From positions 1-6,215 of the forward strand of contig NVTH01000234.1 of NCBI GenBank assembly GCA_002401525.1: 6,215 bases of DNA, given 5' to 3'. The DNA is from Moraxellaceae bacterium. Its GTDB lineage: Bacteria > Pseudomonadota > Gammaproteobacteria > Pseudomonadales > UBA3067. The notes below the pieces were generated by a model. It was given only the letters and a program-made list of their open reading frames with translations. It did not search any database and was not told where the DNA came from. Shown here one piece after another: positions 1-6,215 of the stretch; position 1 is the first letter of the stretch; each line of letters opens with the position of its first letter. Position numbers and translations under genes: made by a program.

Positions 1-3000
1 CTCGTTGACTAATTGTTGTGCTGTATCGAGGGCGATTTCAGGGGTGCCTAGCTGGTGAGACCATTGTTGTAGCATCTCCCAGCCCCAAATATAGCTGGGA
101 GAATGTTGGACTGCTTTTTGGATTAAATTGATAGCTTCTTGGGCATTGCCTTCTTTCCATAACAAATGGGCCAGGGAGCCGTAAAGCGTGGGGTTGAAGG
201 ACTGTGCTTTTATAGCAATTCGAAGTAAATCGATGGCTTTGGAAAATTCTCCTTGTATCTCATACAGGTCAGCCAGTTGATAAACGGCTTTACTCCAATG
301 AGGAGAAATGGAAAGGCTTTTGAGTAATGATTGTTCTGCATGATCAAAATCGCCGCTAAGTCGATTTATTTCAGCTAGCTCGACCCAAATTCTCGGAATA
401 AGTGGGAAGTAATCCGTTGCCTGTTGCGCAAGGCCGAGCGCATAGTCTAATTCATTTTGATTGGTTTGAAAGTGTATGAACGCAATCCAGGCTTGATATA
501 AATCTGACTTTTCTTGGAATAATATTTTAAGATAAGGTGACAGTTCGTCACTGCTTAAATACATTCTCGCCAAGTTATAAAAGTCCAATAATGTTTCACC
601 AAGAGTGGATTGGAGGATAAGCTCGTCAAAGATGAACTTTATCTGGATCTTTTTTTCATCGATATCGGTTGCGGTATTGAGGAGTTGATCAAAACAGTGT
701 GAATGATCAATTGAATTTTTAATCGCTTGTTGAAAATAGTTCTGTGCAGAAATTAAATCGAGGATTGTGAGGTAATATTTCCCCATCATTTCTAATACGA
801 AGACATTGCCTGGGGAGATGCTTTGGGCTTTGATATAATAAGGCAGAGCCTCGATTGTTTTCTGTTGTGAGGTGAGAACTTCACCCAGTTCGCACAAAGT
901 ATCTACATCATTAGGGAAATGTGTCAGGCAATTTCGCAGCGCTTGTTCTTTTTCGAGTAATTGATGATTTTTAATCCAATGGATTTTAAGTTGTAATAGG
1001 AATTTGTTGCTTGGGTGAAGTTCTAATTTGCTGTCGATAAAGGAAATTGCTTCTTGTTCAAGATCCTGGTCCATTTTGAAGCGTACAATATTTTTGATTG
1101 CTTCAGAATTGAGAGGATCGGATTCCAGTATCTTTTCAAATGCTTGAATTGCCTTAGTCGGCAAGCCGAGACGCTCGTAGAGTGCCGCTAGGGTGGGTAG
1201 AAAGTCATGTTGGTGACTACAGTCTTCCGCTTTATCTAAAAGCTGTTTTGCGAATTCGGTTTCACCGTTCTGTAGATGAATGTTGGCTGCAAAGGCGAGG
1301 AATTTTCCGTCGCTAGGGTGGACTTGAATTACTTCGCTAATTATAGTTTCAAGTTCATGGTGCTTGCCGACAATTTCCAGTGCTTTACAGTATGAAAACG
1401 CTGGCGCTGATGATTGAGGGAGAAATTGTTCAAAGCGATCTTTAAGAAATATCAGTGCTTGTGCTTTTTGGTGGCGGTGGGTTGCTGCTTTAAAGTAACT
1501 TTCAGCGTAGAGTTCTTCTTTGTCTTCCAGGCAGGTCGTAAGACGGTAGAGAAATAGTCCTTTATCAAATTTACGTTGATCCCATGCTAGACATGCATAG
1601 GCGTATAGCGCTCGTGAATTGGTGGGCAGTTCACGAAGAATGGTTTTAAATAGTATTTCTGTTCGTTGTTTTTGTCTGTGGTCGAATTTAAGTTCGTCTG
1701 CTAGCAAAATGAGAAGATGCGCGGAGGGGTTATTAGAATGACATACTTCTTCGAGGTAGGTCATGCGTTCGCGAGGAGTCGCCAGCGAACGCATTGAATT
1801 GATTTTAGATCGCACTAAATTGACGTCGTTTGGATAAAGTTGCAGCAATTTTTCGGTGTGTTTAAGGGTTCCTGCCTCGTCGTTTTCGTAGTGGCTCATG
1901 TGCCGCTGAGCAGAGAAACTTAAACGATGTTTGGGATTTAGCTGCAGCATTTTGTCAAGTTGTTGAGCTGCCTTTTTAGGATTATGGTCCTCTAGCTCGA
2001 TGATTAATTGATAATAATAATCATATAATTCACTGCAAGGTAGAACGATGCCTTTTAGTTTCGACGCTTTTGCATGGGGTACTAACGCCATGCATCGAGG
2101 CCCCGTAGAGGCGTAGCGGTGAGCTGTCTCTTTAATTAGGAACTCTTGCAATTTTGGCGAGTAGGAATCTCGAATTAAGTAAACCCCTCGGAATTCATCG
2201 TAGCCGGTGATTGCTTGTAGGTGCCCACTGCCAGGTTCAACGGTGGCTAAGGTGATGGGGAACTCTAAGTCAATTAGGGTTTTAACCGCTTGAAGCTGAA
2301 GCTCAAATTCTTTAACGAAAAAACCATTCTCTTCGGCCCATTTTCGTTCTGCATGGCCAGGGGTTCCGTTGTAACAAATAGTGTTTTCTATTTCTGTTTG
2401 TGAAACGTCGATTTGCCAGTATTTGCACACGGCTGTGAGTGTCGCAGGCGCGCAAGTTAGGTGGTGTTGACGGACAAACGGCACGCTTAACAGAACTCGT
2501 TTCAATGGGGTCGGTTGTAGTTTTTCAGCGCTCTTTAGGTTATTTGCAATGGTCTGATAGAACGGTGCTTCACTTTGCTCGGCGAAACGTATGCATTCTA
2601 TAAATTGTTTATTGAAATAAGCGAGATTGGATTGAATCGTAGCGAGGTGCTGTGTTGTTGCTGGGGTCGGCTCGTAGAGATGTTTGTTAATATAGTGGAG
2701 GATGGCAGGTACCTTTTTATACAGCTGATACTCCATCAATAAGTCGAGTAATTGAACGCCAATGCCGACACTTTCGAATTGTCTTAACGACTGCGTTAGA
2801 AGATGGATTGCATTCGCGGGTTTACCCGCCAGCACCCATAAGTAGGCGGCTTGTTGAACTGCACCGCGCAGAAGATTGTTATCTGTAATGAGTGGTTTGA
2901 GTTGTTGTAGGGAGCCTTGGTATTGGTCCTGCATTTCCAGGACGTAGGCATGGTCTAGAATAACGCGGGCATTTTTTGGATCAATCGCTTTTGCTTGATC

Positions 3001-3453
3001 TAACAAAATGGTTGCGTTTTCAAAGTCTCGATAGTGGGCTAATAAGTGAGCTTTGAAGGCGAACCATTGTGCTTTTAGCGCTGAATCAAAGGTTTTTAGT
3101 TCACCGGTTGCTTCGATAAACTGCAGCGCTGTTAAAGCGCCTTTGCGGATGGTCAAGGTTCTTGCGTAGTAATAGCAGCATAAAGCATTGTGCTGGTTGT
3201 TGCGCCAGCTCCGAATAAAGATCGCCTGCGCGGTGCGGCGCATGCCTAAGTTGTTAACGATTCGAGCCGCCCAGATTTGAAGGTCGACGCCCTGCCAGCT
3301 CCGAAAGGGTCCAAATAACGTTTCACCAAGCTTCAACGCTTGGAGGTATTTGCCTTGCTTGTAGAGCGCTTCGATTTTATCAAACTGGAAGGAAACTTCG
3401 CCTTTGAGGCGGTTGGCATCGGGAGGGTTATTAAACGCTGGATTAGCAACCAT
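1..3453 (-). CDS. Giant TPR protein with internal C39-like (papain-fold) cysteine peptidase domain, partial at left edge
   Basis: I translated this frame by hand and found no stop from the ATG at 3453 to base 1, giving at least 1151 residues; the C-terminus lies outside the window. Residues about 15-310 are helical, TPR-like repeats. Residues about 320-459 form a C39-type peptidase domain. It opens with VPFVRQHH and has Gln329 (oxyanion position), Cys334 in LTCAPAT, His411 in SGHLQA and Asp429 in LIRDS. The Cys-His and His-Asp gaps (77 and 18) are close to those of C39 peptidases of bacteriocin exporters. Residues about 460-1151 are many degenerate TPRs, ending in a WGW-containing repeat near residue 1120. 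No signal peptide or transmembrane segment is evident, so a cytosolic protein is inferred, not an ABC exporter. The chosen ATG has GAGGG just upstream; the only other in-frame start is a TTG at 3480, before the upstream stop at 3508-3510. TPRs usually mediate protein binding. Peptidase activity and substrate are unproven. Confidence 0.9.
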   Translation of the reverse strand, partial: MVANPAFNNPPDANRLKGEVSFQFDKIEALYKQGKYLQALKLGETLFGPFRSWQGVDLQIWAARIVNNLGMRRTAQAIFIRSWRNNQHNALCCYYYARTLTIRKGALTALQFIEATGELKTFDSALKAQWFAFKAHLLAHYRDFENATILLDQAKAIDPKNARVILDHAYVLEMQDQYQGSLQQLKPLITDNNLLRGAVQQAAYLWVLAGKPANAIHLLTQSLRQFESVGIGVQLLDLLMEYQLYKKVPAILHYINKHLYEPTPATTQHLATIQSNLAYFNKQFIECIRFAEQSEAPFYQTIANNLKSAEKLQPTPLKRVLLSVPFVRQHHLTCAPATLTAVCKYWQIDVSQTEIENTICYNGTPGHAERKWAEENGFFVKEFELQLQAVKTLIDLEFPITLATVEPGSGHLQAITGYDEFRGVYLIRDSYSPKLQEFLIKETAHRYASTGPRCMALVPHAKASKLKGIVLPCSELYDYYYQLIIELEDHNPKKAAQQLDKMLQLNPKHRLSFSAQRHMSHYENDEAGTLKHTEKLLQLYPNDVNLVRSKINSMRSLATPRERMTYLEEVCHSNNPSAHLLILLADELKFDHRQKQRTEILFKTILRELPTNSRALYAYACLAWDQRKFDKGLFLYRLTTCLEDKEELYAESYFKAATHRHQKAQALIFLKDRFEQFLPQSSAPAFSYCKALEIVGKHHELETIISEVIQVHPSDGKFLAFAANIHLQNGETEFAKQLLDKAEDCSHQHDFLPTLAALYERLGLPTKAIQAFEKILESDPLNSEAIKNIVRFKMDQDLEQEAISFIDSKLELHPSNKFLLQLKIHWIKNHQLLEKEQALRNCLTHFPNDVDTLCELGEVLTSQQKTIEALPYYIKAQSISPGNVFVLEMMGKYYLTILDLISAQNYFQQAIKNSIDHSHCFDQLLNTATDIDEKKIQIKFIFDELILQSTLGETLLDFYNLARMYLSSDELSPYLKILFQEKSDLYQAWIAFIHFQTNQNELDYALGLAQQATDYFPLIPRIWVELAEINRLSGDFDHAEQSLLKSLSISPHWSKAVYQLADLYEIQGEFSKAIDLLRIAIKAQSFNPTLYGSLAHLLWKEGNAQEAINLIQKAVQHSPSYIWGWEMLQQWSHQLGTPEIALDTAQQLVNE

Positions 3454-3686
3454 ATTCCCTCGGCGAATGTCCGTATTCAAAAAGAAAGGCTTCTTTAAGC
3501 TTAGCGGTTATTTTGCGAGTGAAATAAATTACTGAAGTAGGAAAATAAGCTGAACGCTTAATTGGATGGTTGACCTGTCTAGTTGACCTGTTTAGTTGGC
3601 CTATTTGGCGGGCTTACCTAATTGTCTTGCACCGTAAGCTTACACGGTAAAGCTAAATGCAAAGCGGATTGCTAGGGAAAGAAACG
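3454..3686. promoter_or_regulatory. Upstream region of the TPR/C39 gene, with repeats but no clear promoter
   Basis: This stretch between the TPR gene start and the amoC terminator has no coding sequence I can support. On the minus strand it should carry the TPR gene promoter, because the terminator at 3687-3722 blocks read-through from amoC. I found no convincing -35/-10 pair. The ribosome binding site is GAGGG (3457-3461 on the complement), only 3 bases before the ATG. Palindromic elements with TAAGC/GCTTA arms lie at 3496-3503 (TAAGCTTA), 3546-3560 (5-bp arms, 5-base spacer) and 3634-3643 (GTAAGCTTAC), along with the 13-bp tandem repeat listed separately. These could be operator sites, but that is inference. 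Confidence 0.4.
3569..3607. repeat. Three tandem copies of a 13-bp unit
   Basis: The units are GTTGACCTGTCTA (3569-3581), GTTGACCTGTTTA (3582-3594) and GTTGGCCTATTTG (3595-3607). The first two differ at one base; the third has diverged further. The unit is not a multiple of the ~10.5-bp helical turn, so successive copies would not face the same side of the DNA. The array sits about 115 bases upstream of the TPR gene start. It may be a protein-binding array or a simple slippage repeat; the sequence alone does not decide. Confidence 0.75.
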
Positions 3687-3722
3687 AAAAAGCCGCACTT
3701 TCTTAAAAAAGTGCGGCTTTTT
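3687..3722 (-). terminator. Rho-independent terminator of the amoC-like gene
   Basis: Perfect 15-bp inverted repeat: arms at 3687-3701 and 3708-3722, core GCCGCACTTT against AAAGTGCGGC, with a 6-base loop. Both ends are A/T runs, so the RNA of either strand would have a U tract. It lies 38 bases after the minus-strand amoC stop, the only gene reading into it, and before the TPR gene start. It therefore probably makes amoC a single-gene transcript. Confidence 0.93.
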
Positions 3723-3759
3723 CTTACTCGGCTAGTCTGCTGTGTTAGCAGCGCTTTGC

Positions 3760-4590
3760 TTAAGCTGCTTCAGCAAGCTCGTCTCTGGCTTCGACTTCTG
3801 CCAGGGTGAGTGTAAGAACCCGTATGCGAGCGAAACACTGTAGAAGAAACCCTCCCATTGCAAACAGTCCCCAACCCAAGGTGACAAACCCCCAGTGGAT
3901 CGGTGCGGCAAAAAGCTCTTCGGCATAGAAAAATGTGTGTCCCCATTCGTTAAGGCCTAGGTTAGGCATAATGAGGATCGGTGCAGAAGCCATCAGGCAA
4001 AGAGGTAGAGAAACCCGTTTGTTGAAATCAGGCATGCGCGTATGAAGCCATACAAATCCAATCACGATTCCCACTGCGCCTAGAGGAATCGCAAAATAAA
4101 ACAGGCCTATATGAGTGGGTGTGAAATCAGTGTCTCTGATGGTCACCTGATGCCAGGCTGCATCTGCTTCTACAAACAGCCCTAAAACGGCGACTACCAT
4201 GATGCTGCCGACTGCCATAAAGGTGAGGATTAAATTGTAAACACCCAGTTCCTTGAGGGGAGTGATATCAATGACCTTGGGACGTGTAAACCATAACCAG
4301 GGGACTGAGACGGCACCGATGATCATAATGAGCAACATTTGGGCGTAAAAAAGATTCATCCAGTAAGTTTGAAATTCGGGTTCGAAATAGTCCAGGCCAA
4401 CAGTAAATGAGTAAGTTTGTTGGTACCAACGATAGACCGCGAAAATTGATGCGCCTACGGCGGTGCCAAGAAAGGCCATGAGCCAAGGCGCTTGAGGAAC
4501 ACCGTTTCTTACAGGGAAGAGCATACGCTCTAATAAAGGTGCCTCGACGGTTGCCGTGACAGGGCTTGAATGACTGACGGTAGTAGACAT
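3760..4590 (-). CDS. amoC/pmoC-like: AmoC/PmoC-family subunit C of a copper membrane monooxygenase, stand-alone gene
   Basis: Complete 276-residue integral membrane protein, about the usual AmoC/PmoC length. Hydrophobic segments lie near residues 34-54, 79-101, 117-139, 161-181, 193-212 and 233-253. The family core is clear: DAAWHQVTIRDTDFTPTH (143-160), then NLGLNEWGH (210-218) and EELFAAPIHWGF (224-235). Asp143, His147 and His160 keep the exact spacing of the CuC ligands of Methylococcus PmoC (Asp156, His160, His173). Asn214 and His218 keep that of the CuD-site Asn227 and His231, and His232 matches a further conserved His. In known enzymes this subunit joins A and B in an inner-membrane trimer that oxidises ammonia, methane or short hydrocarbons; substrate cannot be told from C alone. 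The start is fixed by a strong AGGAAGGA site 5 bases upstream. The gene is unlinked to A or B: a terminator follows and a divergent gene lies upstream. A charged tail (about 255-276) follows the last membrane segment. Confidence 0.95.
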   Translation of the reverse strand: MSTTVSHSSPVTATVEAPLLERMLFPVRNGVPQAPWLMAFLGTAVGASIFAVYRWYQQTYSFTVGLDYFEPEFQTYWMNLFYAQMLLIMIIGAVSVPWLWFTRPKVIDITPLKELGVYNLILTFMAVGSIMVVAVLGLFVEADAAWHQVTIRDTDFTPTHIGLFYFAIPLGAVGIVIGFVWLHTRMPDFNKRVSLPLCLMASAPILIMPNLGLNEWGHTFFYAEELFAAPIHWGFVTLGWGLFAMGGFLLQCFARIRVLTLTLAEVEARDELAEAA

Positions 4591-4595
4591 GATTA

Positions 4596-4603
4596 TCCTT
4601 CCT
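4596..4603 (-). promoter_or_regulatory. Strong ribosome binding site of the amoC-like gene
   Basis: The minus strand reads AGGAAGGA followed by a 5-base spacer (TAATC) and the ATG at 4590. This is a near-ideal Shine-Dalgarno sequence and supports this start, suggesting efficient translation. Confidence 0.8.
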
Positions 4604-4686
4604 AAATTGTTGTTTTTATGTCAAAAGCTTAAAATTTTAATTTTAATTTAAATCGAGGTGCTCTTTAAAGCATTCATATAAGGCCG

Positions 4687-4692
4687 ATTATA
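4687..4692 (-). promoter_or_regulatory. Candidate -10 box of the amoC-like gene
   Basis: A perfect TATAAT on the minus strand, 96 bases upstream of the amoC ATG, would give a leader of about 90 bases. No hexamer resembling TTGACA lies 16-18 bases upstream and there is no TGn extension. If real, the promoter may need an activator or another sigma factor; in AT-rich DNA the match could also be chance. Confidence 0.3.
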
Positions 4693-5046
4693 TAGAACCA
4701 AATAAGTACATAGGAGCGATTTCGTGTAAGTTTTTGTTAGTTAAATTTTATTTTTCAAGTGGTTAGAGGTAGTCTTCTGCTCGCCTCTTTGATGTGCCTG
4801 ATTTTGGGCGTTAATCCGGTTAGTTATTATAATTATTGTTTTGGTGATGCCTTTTTAATACTCAGCTACTCGAGGTTGAAGGTAGCTCAATGTGCCTGTC
4901 ATAGCAATCTAAAATAATGCATTGACATAAGCGCGCATTATCACGGGTTTAGCATGAGTTAGTAATGTTAGTTCACGAAAAGTTGACTGCTTCGAGCGAC
5001 AATATTTTGCTAGGTTGATTTAGCGTTTTTTGATTAAGTGATAGAT

Positions 5047-5051
5047 AAGGA
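5047..5051 (+). promoter_or_regulatory. Ribosome binding site of the hydrolase gene
   Basis: AAGGA lies 9 bases before the ATG at 5061. The frame is closed by TAA at 5046-5048, so the only alternative start is the TTG at 5058 immediately before the ATG, with 6-base spacing. This fixes the N-terminus to within one residue. Confidence 0.6.
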
Positions 5052-5060
5052 ATTGTATTG

Positions 5061-6215
5061 ATGAAAGTCCGTGCCGGAAAAGAACCTTATATAGCCGATT
5101 CGAACAGCCATATTGGTAAATTAGTAAGCCCTTGGTGGAAGGACTTAAACCCAGAGGTGATCAACGAAGCGACTCAAATTGATCACAGCCCGTTATGGGC
5201 TTTCGTATTGGGTAAATTGCTCTCCGCTTTGGATTGGATTCCTCTGCTTGGATTGCTTTCTTTGCCGCATTATTTTTTAGTCCGGAAAAACCCTCAGAGC
5301 TTCTTCGGGGATCGAGATCAATGGGGGTTTTATAACGCCATTGCGGATAAAGGCTTGGCTGAAGGGATCTTTAAAATGCCGAAGACGCCCGAACTGGATT
5401 CTGTAGTAGAGACAGAAAAATTGAAACTCAAGGCAGGAAAACGGGTAAATCTTTCATTTCCCAGTACTTTTACTCCCGTTAATTCTGCCTATAAAGATCT
5501 ATATTGGGTGCGTCATCCGCTGCGAAATATCATTGCTGAGTTGTCCGTGCATGAGGGGGGGCCTCGTCCGACGATAATTTTACTCCATGGCTATGAAACT
5601 GAAATGTATAATTTTAATCGCAGGCTGTTCTCCGCGAATGAGCTCTACGATATGGGCTGCAATGTCTGTTTGATCAAATTACCTTTTCATCGCCGTCGGC
5701 CGAAATCTCTTTCTGAAACCACTCATATTTTTCGCCATGGCCCTGCATTTACCAATGAGGTGATGGCGCATGCTGTCTATGATTGCCGGACAATGGTCAG
5801 CCATTTGCTCGATCAGCAAATCGCCAGCAAGGTGGCGATCGGTGGCTATAGCTTGGGGAGCTTTGTGGGCTCGCTGCTGGTTTCAGCCGAGCAACGGCTT
5901 CATTCCGCGATCCTGATTGATCCGGTGTTCCATGTTGCCGACACCTTTATGGAGTGGCCACTAGTCAATCGTTTATTAGGCAGGCTGCTTCCTCAGCAAG
6001 GGATCTCCTTGCAGCAACTCCGCCATGCCTATGCCTGCTGTAACGCGCTTACGTTTCGGCCTGCGATCGATACTACCCGGATTATGGTCATTGGTAGCCT
6101 GTACGACAAGCTCGCAATACCGCGTTATGTGAAATTATTGGCCGAGCATTGGGGGCAATGCTTATTGATTTGGAAGCGCTACAGTCATACGGCAATGCCT
6201 ACTCCACGCCCGTTC
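5061..6215 (+). CDS. Alpha/beta hydrolase with Ser-Asp-His triad, partial at right edge
   Basis: The frame is open for 385 codons from the ATG and runs off the window. Residues about 170-385 show an alpha/beta-hydrolase fold: strand plus LLHGYE (oxyanion region, His176-Gly177), nucleophile elbow GGYSLG with Ser264, an acid in GSLYDKLA (Asp349), and the catalytic His in YSHTAM (His376). A basic LPFHRRRP stretch (207-214) follows the second core strand. The N-terminal 170 residues are not typical core; they include a hydrophobic segment at about 46-74 that may be membrane-associated or a buried helix pair. No classical signal peptide is seen. The layout loosely recalls ABHD18-like hydrolases, which have an N-terminal extension and an arginine-rich motif, but I would not assign a family or substrate. 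It is divergent from the amoC-like gene, so a functional link is unproven. Little is probably missing, since the catalytic His has already been reached. Confidence 0.9.
   Translation, partial: MKVRAGKEPYIADSNSHIGKLVSPWWKDLNPEVINEATQIDHSPLWAFVLGKLLSALDWIPLLGLLSLPHYFLVRKNPQSFFGDRDQWGFYNAIADKGLAEGIFKMPKTPELDSVVETEKLKLKAGKRVNLSFPSTFTPVNSAYKDLYWVRHPLRNIIAELSVHEGGPRPTIILLHGYETEMYNFNRRLFSANELYDMGCNVCLIKLPFHRRRPKSLSETTHIFRHGPAFTNEVMAHAVYDCRTMVSHLLDQQIASKVAIGGYSLGSFVGSLLVSAEQRLHSAILIDPVFHVADTFMEWPLVNRLLGRLLPQQGISLQQLRHAYACCNALTFRPAIDTTRIMVIGSLYDKLAIPRYVKLLAEHWGQCLLIWKRYSHTAMPTPRPF

Larger units (their letters stand above)
4591..5060. promoter_or_regulatory. Divergent intergenic region between the amoC-like gene and the hydrolase gene
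   Basis: These 470 AT-rich bases hold no gene I can support. Toward amoC (minus) there is a TATAAT box at 4687-4692, then a 25-base tract without G or C at 4629-4653 containing the palindrome TTAAAATTTTAA (4629-4640). Toward the hydrolase (plus) weak promoter-like parts are visible: TATAAT at 4828-4833 with TTGGGC 18 bases upstream, TTGACA at 4922-4927 without a good -10, and TTGACT at 4983-4988 also without a good -10. Promoters for both genes are expected here, and shared control is possible, but none can be fixed by eye. Confidence 0.5.

Noticed and set aside
3481..3496. Small hairpin (AAAGAA, 4-base loop, TTCTTT) in the TPR gene leader
   Set aside because: Only six mostly A-T pairs; too weak to call an attenuator or terminator.
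3732..3926. Minus-strand 64-codon reading frame overlapping the amoC 3' end
   Set aside because: It lies in another frame of the well-supported amoC gene, shows no family-like sequence, and its 3' end only spills 28 bases past the amoC stop.
4268..4486. Minus-strand 72-codon reading frame inside amoC
   Set aside because: Entirely within amoC in another frame, rich in Arg, Leu and Trp as expected of an out-of-frame membrane-protein sequence; no ribosome binding site argument.
3760..4590. Possibility that the amoC-like gene is a degraded remnant of a CAB operon
   Set aside because: The frame is intact, the length is normal, all ligand residues are present, and both RBS and terminator look functional.
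4619..4624. TTGACA on the minus strand close to the amoC start
   Set aside because: The only -10-like sequence downstream (GATAAT) is 21 bases away and overlaps the ribosome binding site, so this cannot be a usable promoter.
4792..4917. Plus-strand 41-codon reading frame in the intergenic region
   Set aside because: No Shine-Dalgarno sequence precedes the ATG, the peptide has no recognisable features, and short open frames are expected by chance in AT-rich DNA.

Overview
The window reads as ordinary bacterial chromosome, most likely from a gammaproteobacterium. This is inferred from protein style, moderate GC with AT-rich intergenic DNA, and Shine-Dalgarno-led genes; no rRNA or other phylogenetic marker is present. 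It holds three protein genes. Two run off the window edges (a minus-strand gene at the left, a plus-strand gene at the right) and one is complete. No tRNA, rRNA, CRISPR array, insertion sequence or phage gene was seen.

Left part (1-3453, minus strand): one uninterrupted reading frame of at least 1151 codons. It encodes a very large, apparently cytosolic tetratricopeptide-repeat (TPR) protein. Near residues 320-459 it carries a papain-fold, C39-type peptidase domain whose predicted Gln, Cys, His and Asp active-site residues are all present. Its upstream region (3454-3686) has three tandem copies of a 13-bp unit and several TAAGC/GCTTA-type palindromes.

Centre (3687-4590, minus strand): a complete 276-residue AmoC/PmoC-type subunit of a copper membrane monooxygenase (the ammonia, methane and hydrocarbon oxidation family). 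All copper-ligand positions of the C subunit are present at the spacing of the methane enzyme. The gene stands alone. It has a strong ribosome binding site, a long AT-rich leader with a TATAAT box, and a perfect 15-bp stem terminator 38 bases after the stop. No A or B subunit gene is next to it.

Right part (4591-6215): a 470-base divergent intergenic region, then a plus-strand alpha/beta hydrolase of at least 385 residues with a visible Ser-Asp-His triad.

The three genes do not form one operon: the terminator separates amoC from the TPR gene, and the hydrolase is divergent from amoC. The most notable item is the orphan monooxygenase C subunit, which presumably works with A and B subunits encoded elsewhere or replaces another C copy. 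The second is the TPR/C39 hybrid protein, whose substrate is unknown.
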